Assembly: GCF_030378205.1 (NCBI RefSeq)
Contig: NZ_CP127385.1
Span: 3,140,001 to 3,204,000, forward strand
Length of the DNA stretch: 64,000 nucleotides
Direction: 5' to 3'
Source of the DNA: Bradyrhizobium sp. NP1
GTDB lineage: Bacteria; Pseudomonadota; Alphaproteobacteria; Rhizobiales; Xanthobacteraceae
Numbering within the stretch: the stretch's first letter is position 1; every line of letters starts with the position of its first letter. The notes beneath the pieces were generated by a model. The model was not told the DNA's origin. It saw only the letters and a list, made by a program, of their open reading frames with translations, and made no database searches. Below, piece by piece: positions 34,934-43,286 of the stretch. Both the position numbers and the translations under genes were made by a program.

Positions 34934-35152
34934 ATGAAGCCTCTGATTATTATTTTTTTCATCGCCGCTATCGGTCTGCTTACAGCTGTTACCGCCATCC
35001 CGCGATCACACTCGGGCTCGACGAGTGGGCGCGCCGGAACAGCAAGCATGTCGACATTACAAGACATGCAAAGCGCCCGCGGCGCAGACAAGCTGCCGGC
35101 TGAGGACTTTGACGATCGGTCATTGGTCTTTCCGAGGGCAACGAAGCGCTAA
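34934..35152 (+). CDS. Small secreted/anchored hypothetical protein
   Basis: A 72-residue protein with an N-terminal hydrophobic segment (KPLIIIFFIAAIGLLTAVTA, 2-21), then a polar tail rich in Ser, Gly and Ala ending DFDDRSLVFPRATKR. AGGAGA lies before the ATG. It is probably exported or membrane-anchored. I recall short proteins of this type in Bradyrhizobium but know no function. The frame extends upstream to 34625 without similarity, so the shorter start is preferred. Confidence 0.7.
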   Translation: MKPLIIIFFIAAIGLLTAVTAIPRSHSGSTSGRAGTASMSTLQDMQSARGADKLPAEDFDDRSLVFPRATKR

Positions 35153-35248
35153 GTAGAAGGCCACGTAGCAGACACAGCGAGGGCTCGCAAAAGGCTCCGC
35201 GCTTGAAGGAACATCGAGGGCGAACGAAGCTTGGTAGAGCGGCGAGGC

Positions 35249-35488
35249 CTACGGGCTCAAGAATGCGACCGGAATCGGGTAGCTGTGCCCCAAAAGGCCA
35301 AGTGATTCCAATTCGTCTCGATGAGCGTCGACTTCCAAAAGGGCCAAGAGAAACGCCAGCACGACTACTGTATAGATAAGGGACGGTGACGTTTCAGCGC
35401 GCACGTCTCCGCGGCGTGGCGGAAGCGAATCGCGAAATGATCGCCACAGCGAGATGAAATGCAGATACGTTCTAGGTCGTATTTGCAT
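35249..35488 (-). CDS. Hypothetical small protein with one membrane segment
   Basis: A 79-residue frame beginning MQIRPRTYLHFISLWRSFRD, with one hydrophobic stretch (LIYTVVVLAFLLALLEV) at about 47-63 and a polar C-terminus. GAGG lies eight bases before the ATG at 35488. No family is recognised. It could be a single-span membrane protein or a chance frame. Confidence 0.35.
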   Translation of the reverse strand: MQIRPRTYLHFISLWRSFRDSLPPRRGDVRAETSPSLIYTVVVLAFLLALLEVDAHRDELESLGLLGHSYPIPVAFLSP

Positions 35489-35695
35489 GCCGTCATCCTC
35501 GACGTGTGGAACAACCATAGGATCTGGCTATATTGGGTTCAAGCCGAACCTATTGCGGCGTTGCGTAGCAGGCTCCGTCCCGCGGCGCAGCATGGAAACT
35601 GAACAACGACCTCGGTCGTTGATGCGGGTTGCGAAAATGCAAAAATTCCTGCGTGGCCGCGAGCGACGTGCCTAGGCTGATCCGAAAAACCGCCG

Positions 35696-36982
35696 ATGAA
35701 TTTCGTCCCGAGTCTCAGCATCATCGCTGCCCTGCTGGCGATTTATTCAACGCCGGCGCAAGCGCAATTGACAGGCCACGGTGGGCCCGTGCGGGCGATT
35801 GCGATTTCCGGTGACGGCAATAGCGTCCTGTCGGGCAGCTTCGACACTGCCGCCATCCGATGGTCGCTCAAGACCGAATACGCCGAGCAGGTCCTTCGCT
35901 TTCATTCGGACGCCGTGAACGCAGTCGCCTTCCTGAAGGATGGGCGCATGGCGACCGCCGGAGCGGACGCGCGGATAGCGATCTGGACGCCTGGCCGGCC
36001 GCGGCCGGATCAGGTTTTGGAGGGCCATCGCGCGCCAATCGCTTCGCTCGCTGTCTCGCCGGACGGCGCGAAGCTCGCCACTGCGTCGTGGGATCACACG
36101 GTTCGCGTCTGGTCGCTTGCTGACGGTGGCCAGCAGGTGCTGGAGGGGCATGCGCAGAACGTAAATGGAGTCGTTTTCACTCCGGACGGACGATCGCTCG
36201 TCAGTGTCGGTTACGATCACGAGTTGAGGATCTGGCCAAGGACGGGCGGAACGCCGGACGTCATCGTGCTCCCGTCACCTCTTAACGCACTGACGGTCGC
36301 TCCTGACGGCGAAGTCGTGACGGGTGGCGCCGATGGAAAGCTGCGCTTTCTCACCTCGGAGGGTCAGGAAACGGGCGAGGCGCAAGCCGGCGCGACGCCA
36401 ATCATCGCGCTGGCGATGTCGCGGGACGCCACGTTGATCGCTGCTGCAGCAATTGGCGGCGTCGTGGCCATCTTCGATCGAAAGGCGCGGAGCATCGCCC
36501 GAACGTTGGGCGATTCCGGTTCGCCGGTGTGGTCAGTCGTGTTCCTGCCGGACAACGTAACATTGCTGACGGGCGGAGCCGACGGCAAGATCCGACGCTG
36601 GAATGCGCGGACTGGCGATCCCATCGGCTCTTCGTTGCAAGCCACGGCACGCGATCCGCTTGCCGCCTATGCGGGAGATCACGGTGCCGAGGTGTTCAGG
36701 GCGTGCATTGCCTGCCACACCTTGTCGGACAAGGAGGTGCAGCGCGCGGGCCCCACGCTTGCGGGCTTGTACGGCCGCAGGATTGCGTCCCTTCCCGGCT
36801 ACCGCTTCTCAGAAGCCCTGAAGGGCATGAACATCGTGTGGACGCCGGAAACAGTATCAAAGCTGTTCGAGGTCGGTCCGAACGCCTATACGCCGGGGAC
36901 AAAGATGCCGGAGCAACGCATTGGATCGGCGGAAGACCGCAAGGCGCTCACCGATTTTCTCGCGCGTGCGACATCGAACTAG
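35696..36982 (+). CDS. WD40 beta-propeller fused to cytochrome c
   Basis: A 428-residue exported protein. The signal peptide is 1-23 (cleavage after AQA). About seven WD40 repeats follow, for example GHRAPIASLAVSPDGAKLAT then ASWDHTVRVWS, to roughly residue 315. The C-terminal 100 residues form a class I cytochrome c with haem motif CIACH and the axial Met in YTPGTKMPEQR. A periplasmic propeller carrying a haem domain could dock electron-transfer partners. It lies two kb from the formate dehydrogenase locus but is not in its operon. Its stop codon lies inside the palindrome that starts at 36979. Confidence 0.88.
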   Translation: MNFVPSLSIIAALLAIYSTPAQAQLTGHGGPVRAIAISGDGNSVLSGSFDTAAIRWSLKTEYAEQVLRFHSDAVNAVAFLKDGRMATAGADARIAIWTPGRPRPDQVLEGHRAPIASLAVSPDGAKLATASWDHTVRVWSLADGGQQVLEGHAQNVNGVVFTPDGRSLVSVGYDHELRIWPRTGGTPDVIVLPSPLNALTVAPDGEVVTGGADGKLRFLTSEGQETGEAQAGATPIIALAMSRDATLIAAAAIGGVVAIFDRKARSIARTLGDSGSPVWSVVFLPDNVTLLTGGADGKIRRWNARTGDPIGSSLQATARDPLAAYAGDHGAEVFRACIACHTLSDKEVQRAGPTLAGLYGRRIASLPGYRFSEALKGMNIVWTPETVSKLFEVGPNAYTPGTKMPEQRIGSAEDRKALTDFLARATSN

Positions 36983-37054
36983 TGTGGCGGTTCAGAAATC
37001 CGCATCATTATCGCAGCAAGTTCGTCATGCGGACTTCTGAACAAAAGCCACTAG
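36979..37054. repeat. Palindrome 1 with CTAG ends
   Basis: CTAGTGTGGCGGTTCAGAA at the left is mirrored by TTCTGAACAAAAGCCACTAG at the right, and TCCGCAT within is mirrored by ATGCGGA. The whole forms a long imperfect hairpin. The TAG stop codon of the WD40-cytochrome gene (36980-36982) is part of the left CTAG. It could act as a terminator and resembles palindromic dispersed elements of Bradyrhizobium. Confidence 0.8.
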
Positions 37055-37067
37055 AATCATATGTTTG

Positions 37068-37142
37068 CTAGTGTCCTTTCGAATCCGAAGTTCGCTAAGT
37101 GCCCGTCGCGAAATGTTGCGAACTTCGGATTCGGGACACTAG
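37068..37142. repeat. Palindrome 2 with CTAG ends
   Basis: CTAGTGTCC followed by CGAATCCGAAGTTCGC on the left is mirrored by GCGAACTTCGGATTCG followed by GGACACTAG on the right (37118-37142), a near-perfect stem with a 22-base loop. It is only 13 bases after palindrome 1 and shares the CTAGTG terminus but not the inner sequence. Confidence 0.85.
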
Positions 37143-37207
37143 ACTGTCATCGGATCCGCGGATCAACGAAAGTCTCACCTGTTGGGCTCGTGCTTCGGCT
37201 TGTTTGT

Positions 37208-37513
37208 CTAGAAGCCGGGCCATTCCTCGACTGGAAGGTCCGTCAAATCCGGACGGTCTTTGAGCATCGTCGTGACGTCAATGTTGGGATGGCTCTTCAT
37301 AGCCTCCGTCACGCAATTGTTGACGTATTTCCGGCGCGAGAGCCACTTGATCTTCTTGCCTTTGGCCTCCGCCTTACAGGCCACGATCGCCCGCTTGAGG
37401 GCGGCCTTGTCAGCCTTGGATGGGCTCGCGGCCTCGGCAGGCCAAGGCATCACCGCAGCGATGCTAACGAAAAGCACGGCAATGATGGACGCAACTGTGG
37501 TGAATCGAGACAT
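37208..37513 (-). CDS. Small secreted protein, PsiF-like
   Basis: A 101-residue exported protein with a signal peptide (1-28, cleaved after AEA) and a lysine-rich mature part. The segment CKAEAKGKKIKWLSRRKYVN and a second Cys, in CVTEAM, resemble the PsiF repeat (two Cys about 23 apart in a Lys/Ala-rich helix). PsiF-type proteins are phosphate-starvation proteins of unknown activity. It is a lone gene upstream of the polyferredoxin gene's 3' end. Similarity to PsiF is weak. Confidence 0.6.
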   Translation of the reverse strand: MSRFTTVASIIAVLFVSIAAVMPWPAEAASPSKADKAALKRAIVACKAEAKGKKIKWLSRRKYVNNCVTEAMKSHPNIDVTTMLKDRPDLTDLPVEEWPGF

Positions 37514-37572
37514 AACCCGCCGCCGGTTTTTTTGTTGCTCCGCGAATAGCTGCTCGTTTGTGTGTCAGAACC

Positions 37573-39591
37573 TCAATCCTTGTTTTCGCGCCGGCGCAAA
37601 TAGTCGTCCGTCGTGCGCGGCGGCGCGCGCGCCGGAATGTCCTTGAACGGATCGAACTGCTGCTCGCTCATGGCGATGACGCGGCAGTCCGCGCACATTC
37701 TGACCACGTCCATCCGCTTGTCGCCTGTGGGATACATCCAGTGCCGGCCCTCGAGTTTCGCGGCGATCTTGTCGATCGTGCTCTTCACGCCAAAGGGCTT
37801 GTTGCAGCGGATGCAAAACGCTGGCTCTTCTTCCTTGATGATCTGGGCCGCCGCCCTGGCTGCACGGAAATCGATCTGCGGCTTCAGCGTAATGACCTTC
37901 TCCGGGCAGGTGCTCTGGCACAATCCGCACTGCACACAGGCGTCTTCGACGAATTTGAGCACGGGACGTTCGGGATCATCGCGGAGAGCGCCGGTGGGAC
38001 AGACTGAGACACAGGACAGGCACAAGGTGCATCCCTCGATGTTGACGCTGATCGTGCCGAGCGGCGCGCCTTCCGGCAGCGCAATCACGTCAACGGGGCC
38101 GGGTGCCACGCGGTGCAGCTCGCTCAGGGCAAAGCGAAGCAGATCGGGCCGCTTGCCGACCGTCTTGAAAGTGGCGGGGCGCTCGACGGCCGGAGCTGGC
38201 CCGATTCTCTTGAGCGTCTCGCCGAGCGCATCAGGATCCTCGGTTTCGACCGTTGCGACCGGGCAGCCCAAAAATCCAAGGCCGGAAAGAATGGCATCGG
38301 CCGTCGCAATCGTCTGCGAAAGCCCGGTGACGTCGTGCAATGGCTTTGCGCGGAGAAGGAAACGCACACCAGCCGCGCCGTAGGCGAAGGCGGCCACGAT
38401 CGCCTCCAGACCAACTTGCGTCACCTCATTCACCGCAAAGGGCAGCACAGTAGCCGGCAGACCGTCACCATGGCGGGCGAGCGCATCGATCAGCGCGCTG
38501 CCGTGTCGGCTGTCGTGGAACAGCACGACGGCATTGGCGCCGCCGGCTTCTCGGTAGGTCAAGAGCATCGCTCGCAATTTGTGCAGCAAGGTGTCGCCAG
38601 GCGGCAGGGCATAGGTTGCAGCGCCCGTCGGACAGGCCGCGGCGCACTGGCCGCACCCGGCGCAGATCTCCGCGTCGATTTTGACGTGATCGCCATGCGG
38701 CGTGATCGCGCTGGTTGGGCAGAGATCAAGGCAACGATGACAACCGGTCAGCTTCGAGCGCGAATGGGCGCAAAGCGATGCGGTGAAGTTGACGTATTTC
38801 GGCTTGTCGAAATTGCCGACAAGGTCGCGCGCCTTGAGCACCGCACGCAGCATCGCGGTCGGATCTCGCGGATCCGCGCGGAGATAACCGTCGCGCAAAT
38901 CATATGCGGGAAAAAGCGGTGTTCCGCCGGAGAGGTCAAGGACGAGGTCGCAGCGCGAAGTCAGGCCATTGCGCGAGGCTTCGAAGACGAGCGAATCGCG
39001 CGAGGAGGGGTCGGGGGCAGCGTAGTCGTCGACCGTCAACTCGAAGGTTCCCAGATAGCCCTTGGCATTGCGGATCGTTCCCTTGACGATGGGGAACGAT
39101 GTCGTGGCCGGAGGCGTAATCTGCGCCGGCTTTGTGATCATGACCGTTACGTCGAGGTGATCGGCAAGCAGTTGGCCTGCCTCGACTGCAACGTCGTCGC
39201 GGCCGTAGATCAGAACCACGCCGTCGCTCTTCAAGGCAACGAATGGATAAGCGGGCTCAGCTTCGGACGCAGCTGCGAGCAGCGCTGCCATTTTTGGGCC
39301 TGCCTTGGCTCCCTCGACCGACCAGCCGGCCGTCTCGCGCAGGTTGACGAAGTCAATTTTCCCGGCACGTTCTCCGGCCTCGCGGCGGAACAGCGGGGCC
39401 TCCTGTGTGCAGCCGACGAGGAGCGATCCTTCTGCCCTCGCTGCACTGCGAAAATGATCAAGCTCGGCCCGGCAGAGCTGGCGGAACTCGGCGATTTCGC
39501 TTTTGCGGCATCCTCGCTTAACAGCGGCCGTATCGAGATGCATCGTGTCTTCGCACGAGCAGATCAGGATCGATTTCGACGGATCCGGCAT
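37573..39591 (-). CDS. Polyferredoxin-type 4Fe-4S protein of the formate dehydrogenase locus
   Basis: A 672-residue iron-sulfur protein. The N-terminal third has isolated Cys (ILICSCEDTM, LLVGCTQEA). A first ferredoxin pair is at about 280-325 (CHRCLDLCPTSA and CAGCGQCAAACPTGAATY), and a second near 525-575 (CTLCLSCVSVCPTGAL and CVQCGLCQSTCPEK). CIRCNKPFG and a final CADCRV add extra Cys pairs. I chose the ATG at 39591 over a GTG at 39597. It diverges from the lipoate-ligase-like gene at 39737 and probably passes electrons to or from the formate dehydrogenase or its assembly machinery. It is cytoplasmic, as no signal is visible. Confidence 0.85.
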   Translation of the reverse strand: MPDPSKSILICSCEDTMHLDTAAVKRGCRKSEIAEFRQLCRAELDHFRSAARAEGSLLVGCTQEAPLFRREAGERAGKIDFVNLRETAGWSVEGAKAGPKMAALLAAASEAEPAYPFVALKSDGVVLIYGRDDVAVEAGQLLADHLDVTVMITKPAQITPPATTSFPIVKGTIRNAKGYLGTFELTVDDYAAPDPSSRDSLVFEASRNGLTSRCDLVLDLSGGTPLFPAYDLRDGYLRADPRDPTAMLRAVLKARDLVGNFDKPKYVNFTASLCAHSRSKLTGCHRCLDLCPTSAITPHGDHVKIDAEICAGCGQCAAACPTGAATYALPPGDTLLHKLRAMLLTYREAGGANAVVLFHDSRHGSALIDALARHGDGLPATVLPFAVNEVTQVGLEAIVAAFAYGAAGVRFLLRAKPLHDVTGLSQTIATADAILSGLGFLGCPVATVETEDPDALGETLKRIGPAPAVERPATFKTVGKRPDLLRFALSELHRVAPGPVDVIALPEGAPLGTISVNIEGCTLCLSCVSVCPTGALRDDPERPVLKFVEDACVQCGLCQSTCPEKVITLKPQIDFRAARAAAQIIKEEEPAFCIRCNKPFGVKSTIDKIAAKLEGRHWMYPTGDKRMDVVRMCADCRVIAMSEQQFDPFKDIPARAPPRTTDDYLRRRENKD

Positions 39592-39736
39592 GCGCACAGC
39601 CTTTTACCTCGCAAAGAGGTCGGCGGAAGGACGGCGAGCGGACTCGCATAGACCCTTCTGCTTCATCAAGCTATTCTCACAAAGGGAGAAAAGGAAGCTG
39701 GAGGTCCGACTGACACCGACAGCCGCCAGGCGCTCA
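39592..39736. promoter_or_regulatory. Divergent promoter region of the formate dehydrogenase locus
   Basis: This 145-base gap separates the leftward polyferredoxin gene from the rightward accessory operon and must carry both promoters. An AT-richer tract (CTTCATCAAGCTATTCTCAC, near 39660-39680) is the most promoter-like part. No palindromic operator is evident. Confidence 0.45.
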
Positions 39737-40465
39737 TTGGTCTCGGAGCCAATCAATCTGCCTCCGCCATTCACGCTGGTGAGGCTGCGCGAGAGCCGTG
39801 ACGCCTTCGCCCACGCCATCGAAATCGCCGAGGAGAGTGGGGCAGGTACGCTGACCTATGTGGGACGGTTCGACCTTGCCGAGTTCGCCGTCGTGCTTGA
39901 ACCCGGCGAGGCCTTGCGCGCCGCGCGCCGGGCCTTCTATGCCGCGATGGTGGCGCTAACCGACGCCCTGCGCGCGTATGCACCGCCAAACAAGGAGATC
40001 GCGATCGACTGGCCGGACGCGATCCGTGTCGACGGCGGCCTTGTCGGTGGCGGGCGGCTTGGCTGGCCGTCGTCCACGAAAGAGGATGAGCCGCCGCGCT
40101 GGCTGGTGTTCGGCGCCATGATCCGGACAGTCGCGATGACCGACGGTGAAGCGGGCGTGCGTCCGCTTGCCTCCGCACTCGACGAGCAGGGCTTTGGCGA
40201 GGCCGGCGCGGTTCAGATCACGGAAAGCTTTGCACGGCATCTGATGCTCATCACCGACACCTGGCAGGTCGATGGTTTCGACGCCGTCGCGCGCGAATTC
40301 TTGCTCCGGTTGACGCGTGAGCAGCAGGCCGCTCATGTGATCGACGACAATGGCGATCTCCTGGTACGCCGTATCGGGCGCGACAGGCCAGATCGGCGCG
40401 ATTTGAGGAAAGGCTTGCTATCGCCCTCCTGGCTCGATCCGAAGCTCGGAGGGCCGCGCCTATGA
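39737..40465 (+). CDS. Biotin/lipoate A/B protein ligase family protein
   Basis: A 242-residue protein resembling the BPL/LplA fold. It has INLPPPFTLVRLRESRDAFA at the start, then WPDAIRVDGGLVGGGRLGWP in place of the ligase substrate loop, and DEPPRWLVFGAMIRTVAM. The open frame runs upstream over the divergent gene, but similarity begins at the TTG at 39737, which I take as start. In related genomes this protein accompanies respiratory formate dehydrogenase. No biotin- or lipoyl-dependent enzyme is in the locus, so it may act on another acyl group or be non-catalytic. The stop overlaps the next ATG. Confidence 0.75.
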   Translation: MVSEPINLPPPFTLVRLRESRDAFAHAIEIAEESGAGTLTYVGRFDLAEFAVVLEPGEALRAARRAFYAAMVALTDALRAYAPPNKEIAIDWPDAIRVDGGLVGGGRLGWPSSTKEDEPPRWLVFGAMIRTVAMTDGEAGVRPLASALDEQGFGEAGAVQITESFARHLMLITDTWQVDGFDAVAREFLLRLTREQQAAHVIDDNGDLLVRRIGRDRPDRRDLRKGLLSPSWLDPKLGGPRL

Positions 40466-40998
40466 AGCTCTTGCGCACCATCGCGCTCGACCCTTCCGAC
40501 ACTTTCATTTTCGACGTGCCGGCGAAGCCCGGCGATTGGGCGGTGTCCGGCGCATTCCGCTTTTGTGATCGCGATCCGGCGAGCCTGAGCGGCAAGGATC
40601 GCTCGGCGTTCCGCAGCGGTTTTCTCGGCGTGCGGTCCTGGGGCTGGTCGACGCTGGCGCAAATCGTCCACGCGACCGAGGACGATCGCCGAACGTTGGT
40701 GGAACTCCTGGCGAGGCAACTGGTCGAACGGTTCGGTGCGCCGGACCTTGCAACCGCGCGCCTGGCGGCGGAGGAAGAAGTCGGATTTGCGCAGTCGCTC
40801 TGCACGCATCCCATTAGCACGCTGATCGCCGTCCACCGCTTGGCAAGCGATGGCGAGGTCCGCGAGTCATTCCGCAGATTGCAACTTCGAGAGGGGCAGG
40901 GTCACGGTAAGGCGTTCTCGTTCATGGAAATGGAGGATGACAACGAACCCAGCGATCTTAACGTTGCGAACGTGAGCGAGGAGCCGCCGCGCCGATGA
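40462..40998 (+). CDS. DUF6505-like protein of the formate dehydrogenase locus
   Basis: A 178-residue cytoplasmic protein starting MKLLRTIALDPSDTFIFDVP and containing GDWAVSGAFRFCDRDPASLS then KDRSAFRSGFLGVRSWGWST. I recall this as DUF6505, found with formate dehydrogenase genes; no function is known. Both ends overlap neighbours by four bases (ATGA), giving tight translational coupling with the lipoate-ligase-like protein and the DUF6352-like protein. There are no metal-binding clusters or membrane segments. Confidence 0.75.
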   Translation: MKLLRTIALDPSDTFIFDVPAKPGDWAVSGAFRFCDRDPASLSGKDRSAFRSGFLGVRSWGWSTLAQIVHATEDDRRTLVELLARQLVERFGAPDLATARLAAEEEVGFAQSLCTHPISTLIAVHRLASDGEVRESFRRLQLREGQGHGKAFSFMEMEDDNEPSDLNVANVSEEPPRR

Positions 40999-42002
40999 AG
41001 GATTTCTGGATCGCCTGCGGCCATCACCTGCTCGATCGCGATGCGAACGGCGGGCTCGTGGTCACGGATGAGTTCCTGAAAGCCTATTTCGTGCGTCCTG
41101 AGCTGATGCCGCCGGACGTTGCTTGCGCGGTCGAGCGCCGGCTGCAAGGGGAATTGCTGGCCGATCCGCGCCGGGCAATCAGCGCGGAAGAGGTTGCCGC
41201 AATCGCCGATTTGGATGCTCGGGAGAATTGGCAATTCGTGCTGGCATTTCGCGACCTTTTGCTGTGTCATGCCACGTTGGAGGCGGCCTATCTCGCCTTG
41301 ATCCGCTCGGGATCCGTCAACTTACCGCCGCTGTTTGTGAACCAGCTCGTTCACGTGATCCTGCGCAACGCGCTTGATGGATGCGAGGATCCATTCGTGC
41401 TGCGGGCGGCGGAGCTGTTCTTTCGGCCGCAGCGCATCATTCCGCATGAACATTCCCTGCTGCTGGGCGACGAGGAAGTCATCGGCAGCCCTAGTCCGAC
41501 CCCGGTGTTGTCGCTGATGTCCATGCTGGGCGCAACGTCCGGCGCCCAAGTCGATGTGCTCACCGAGGAGAACGCTGCAAGCTATTGGCAGCGCAGTGAC
41601 GAGTTCGATCTTGCGCTTGATTGCACGGGCGGAGGACCGGGGCCGGCAGCGCTGGCAGATGCAATGAGACGCTGGATTTCCCATTTGCTGGGGATTGACG
41701 TCGGAATCGAGCCACTCACGGCACTGCGCGACGCAAAACTCACCTGGTATGTTGGGCTCGATGCTGAGGCCACCCGCATCGGTGACCGGCTCTGGCATGG
41801 AGAGGAGCTGGACGACCACGCCGCGAGCCGTGTGCTGACGCTATTTCGCCTCACCTTTCCCGATACCGGCCTGGTCGTTGATGCCGTCGGGCGCGAGCCG
41901 GTCTATCTGATCCTTGCAATGACCTCCGACCAGCATGTCCGGATGAAGCCACAGAATCTGTTGATGGGACTGCCGATCAGGCACCTGGAGGCTGCTACGT
42001 GA
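40995..42002 (+). CDS. DUF6352-like protein of the formate dehydrogenase locus
   Basis: A 335-residue protein beginning MKDFWIACGHHLLDRDANGG, with VTDEFLKAYFVRPELMPPD and LRAAELFFRPQRIIPHEHSL. These features match the uncharacterised DUF6352 family as I recall it. It is largely helical, without signal peptide or Cys clusters. It overlaps both neighbours by four bases. Its constant association with DUF3305/DUF3306 and formate dehydrogenase points to enzyme maturation, but the role is unproven. Confidence 0.75.
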   Translation: MKDFWIACGHHLLDRDANGGLVVTDEFLKAYFVRPELMPPDVACAVERRLQGELLADPRRAISAEEVAAIADLDARENWQFVLAFRDLLLCHATLEAAYLALIRSGSVNLPPLFVNQLVHVILRNALDGCEDPFVLRAAELFFRPQRIIPHEHSLLLGDEEVIGSPSPTPVLSLMSMLGATSGAQVDVLTEENAASYWQRSDEFDLALDCTGGGPGPAALADAMRRWISHLLGIDVGIEPLTALRDAKLTWYVGLDAEATRIGDRLWHGEELDDHAASRVLTLFRLTFPDTGLVVDAVGREPVYLILAMTSDQHVRMKPQNLLMGLPIRHLEAAT

Positions 42003-42514
42003 GCCGCGGCGTCGTTCCTTTGTTGCGTATTCCGGTCGGCGTCGTGGTCGAGCGCCGCAAGGCGGATTCCTCATGGACCGATTTTGTCTGGCGCGGCATC
42101 GGCGTATTGCCGGATGAGCCGGAGATAACGCCGTGGACTGTCATCCGGGAACAGGAGGGAACGACGCTCTTTTACGCCGGGAGCGCGACGGTCGATCTCT
42201 ATCGTTCCGAAACTGCGCGCTACCGCGACAATCTTGCCACGGGTGTTCCCAGCATCTGGATCGTATTGAGCCCTTTGGAAGGGCCCTGGCCGTATGCGGT
42301 CACGGCCGTCACCGCGGACCCCGCGGAAGGGGAGGCATTCACCGAAGCCGGCGCCAATCTGGTCGAGGCGGTGCCGATGCCAGAGGTGCTGCATGAGGCG
42401 ATTGAAAAATTCATCGCCGAGCACCACGTCGAGGCGGAGTTCGTCAAACGCGAGCGGCGCCGCGCCGATCCGGAGGCGCTTGCGCGGCGGCACCGTGAAG
42501 ATGGGCACGAATGA
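41999..42514 (+). CDS. DUF3305 family protein
   Basis: A 171-residue protein of the DUF3305 family, starting at a GTG that overlaps the preceding stop. Marks are RIPVGVVVERRKADSSWTDF followed by VWRGIGVLPDEPEI, then VDLYRSETARYRDNL and PSIWIVLSPLEG. The C-terminus is charged (FVKRERRRADPEALARRHRE). Family function is unknown; it is nearly always encoded with DUF3306 in formate dehydrogenase clusters. It is cytoplasmic. Confidence 0.85.
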   Translation: MSRGVVPLLRIPVGVVVERRKADSSWTDFVWRGIGVLPDEPEITPWTVIREQEGTTLFYAGSATVDLYRSETARYRDNLATGVPSIWIVLSPLEGPWPYAVTAVTADPAEGEAFTEAGANLVEAVPMPEVLHEAIEKFIAEHHVEAEFVKRERRRADPEALARRHREDGHE

Positions 42515-43167
42515 GCGACGAGCAATTCCTGGCGCGCTGGTCGCGCCGCAAGCAAGAGGCGAAGGCTGGTCACGTTGAATCAGCCCCCGAAGAGGCTGCT
42601 GAGACGCAAGGGTCGGCGCCGTCCGACCGTGCCGCGGCGGAACCGATTCCCCCGGAGCGGGATCTTTCGAACTTGCCCCCAATTGAATCAATTGATGCTG
42701 TCACCGACGTCACGGCTTTTCTGCGCGAGGGCATTCCGCAGGAGCTGCGCCGTGCGGCGCTTCGTCGCGCCTGGAGCGCCGATCCCGTTATCCGCGATTT
42801 CGTGGGGCTGGCGGAAAACGCCTGGGACTTCAATGACTCGAACGCCATGCCTGGCTTCGGTCCGCTGGACTATTCGCCCGAGCAGGTTGACGCACTCGTC
42901 CGCCGCATCGTCAGAGGGGTGGTGGAGACCGCTGATTGCCTCCCCAATTCGCTCGCAGAGGTGGCCGAAGACGCTGCGCGATCGGCCCCCGCGGATGCCA
43001 GTTTTGCGGAATCACCCAGTCCGGTGAAGGCGACCACGGATCCTCGACCGTCAGAGGAGACCGCCGCAGCGGAATCGCTGTCAAATTCTGTTGCATCGCA
43101 ACCAGCGGCTGCGAGTGAAGAAACTCCCCCTGCGCCCCGGACGCATGGCGGAGCGTTGCCTCGCTAG
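42511..43167 (+). CDS. DUF3306 family protein
   Basis: A 218-residue protein of the DUF3306 family. The core begins FLARWSRRKQEAK and includes LPPIESIDAVTDVTAFLREG then IPQELRRAALRRAWSADPVI and ENAWDFNDSNAMPGFG. The last 80 residues are Ala/Ser/Pro-rich and disordered. The ATG overlaps the DUF3305 stop. It is the last of five overlapping genes; a 119-base gap then leads to the chaperone gene. The function is unknown but linked to formate dehydrogenase by context. Confidence 0.85.
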   Translation: MSDEQFLARWSRRKQEAKAGHVESAPEEAAETQGSAPSDRAAAEPIPPERDLSNLPPIESIDAVTDVTAFLREGIPQELRRAALRRAWSADPVIRDFVGLAENAWDFNDSNAMPGFGPLDYSPEQVDALVRRIVRGVVETADCLPNSLAEVAEDAARSAPADASFAESPSPVKATTDPRPSEETAAAESLSNSVASQPAAASEETPPAPRTHGGALPR

Positions 43168-43286
43168 ACTGCGACTAAATGCGATAGCCTCAGGCTATGG
43201 CTATCAATTGACCGCTCCCCGGCACGCGCCTAATCTTTGTTAAGCGAACGCAATCAAGCGCTTGGCCCCTTGGATGGGAGGTCGGC

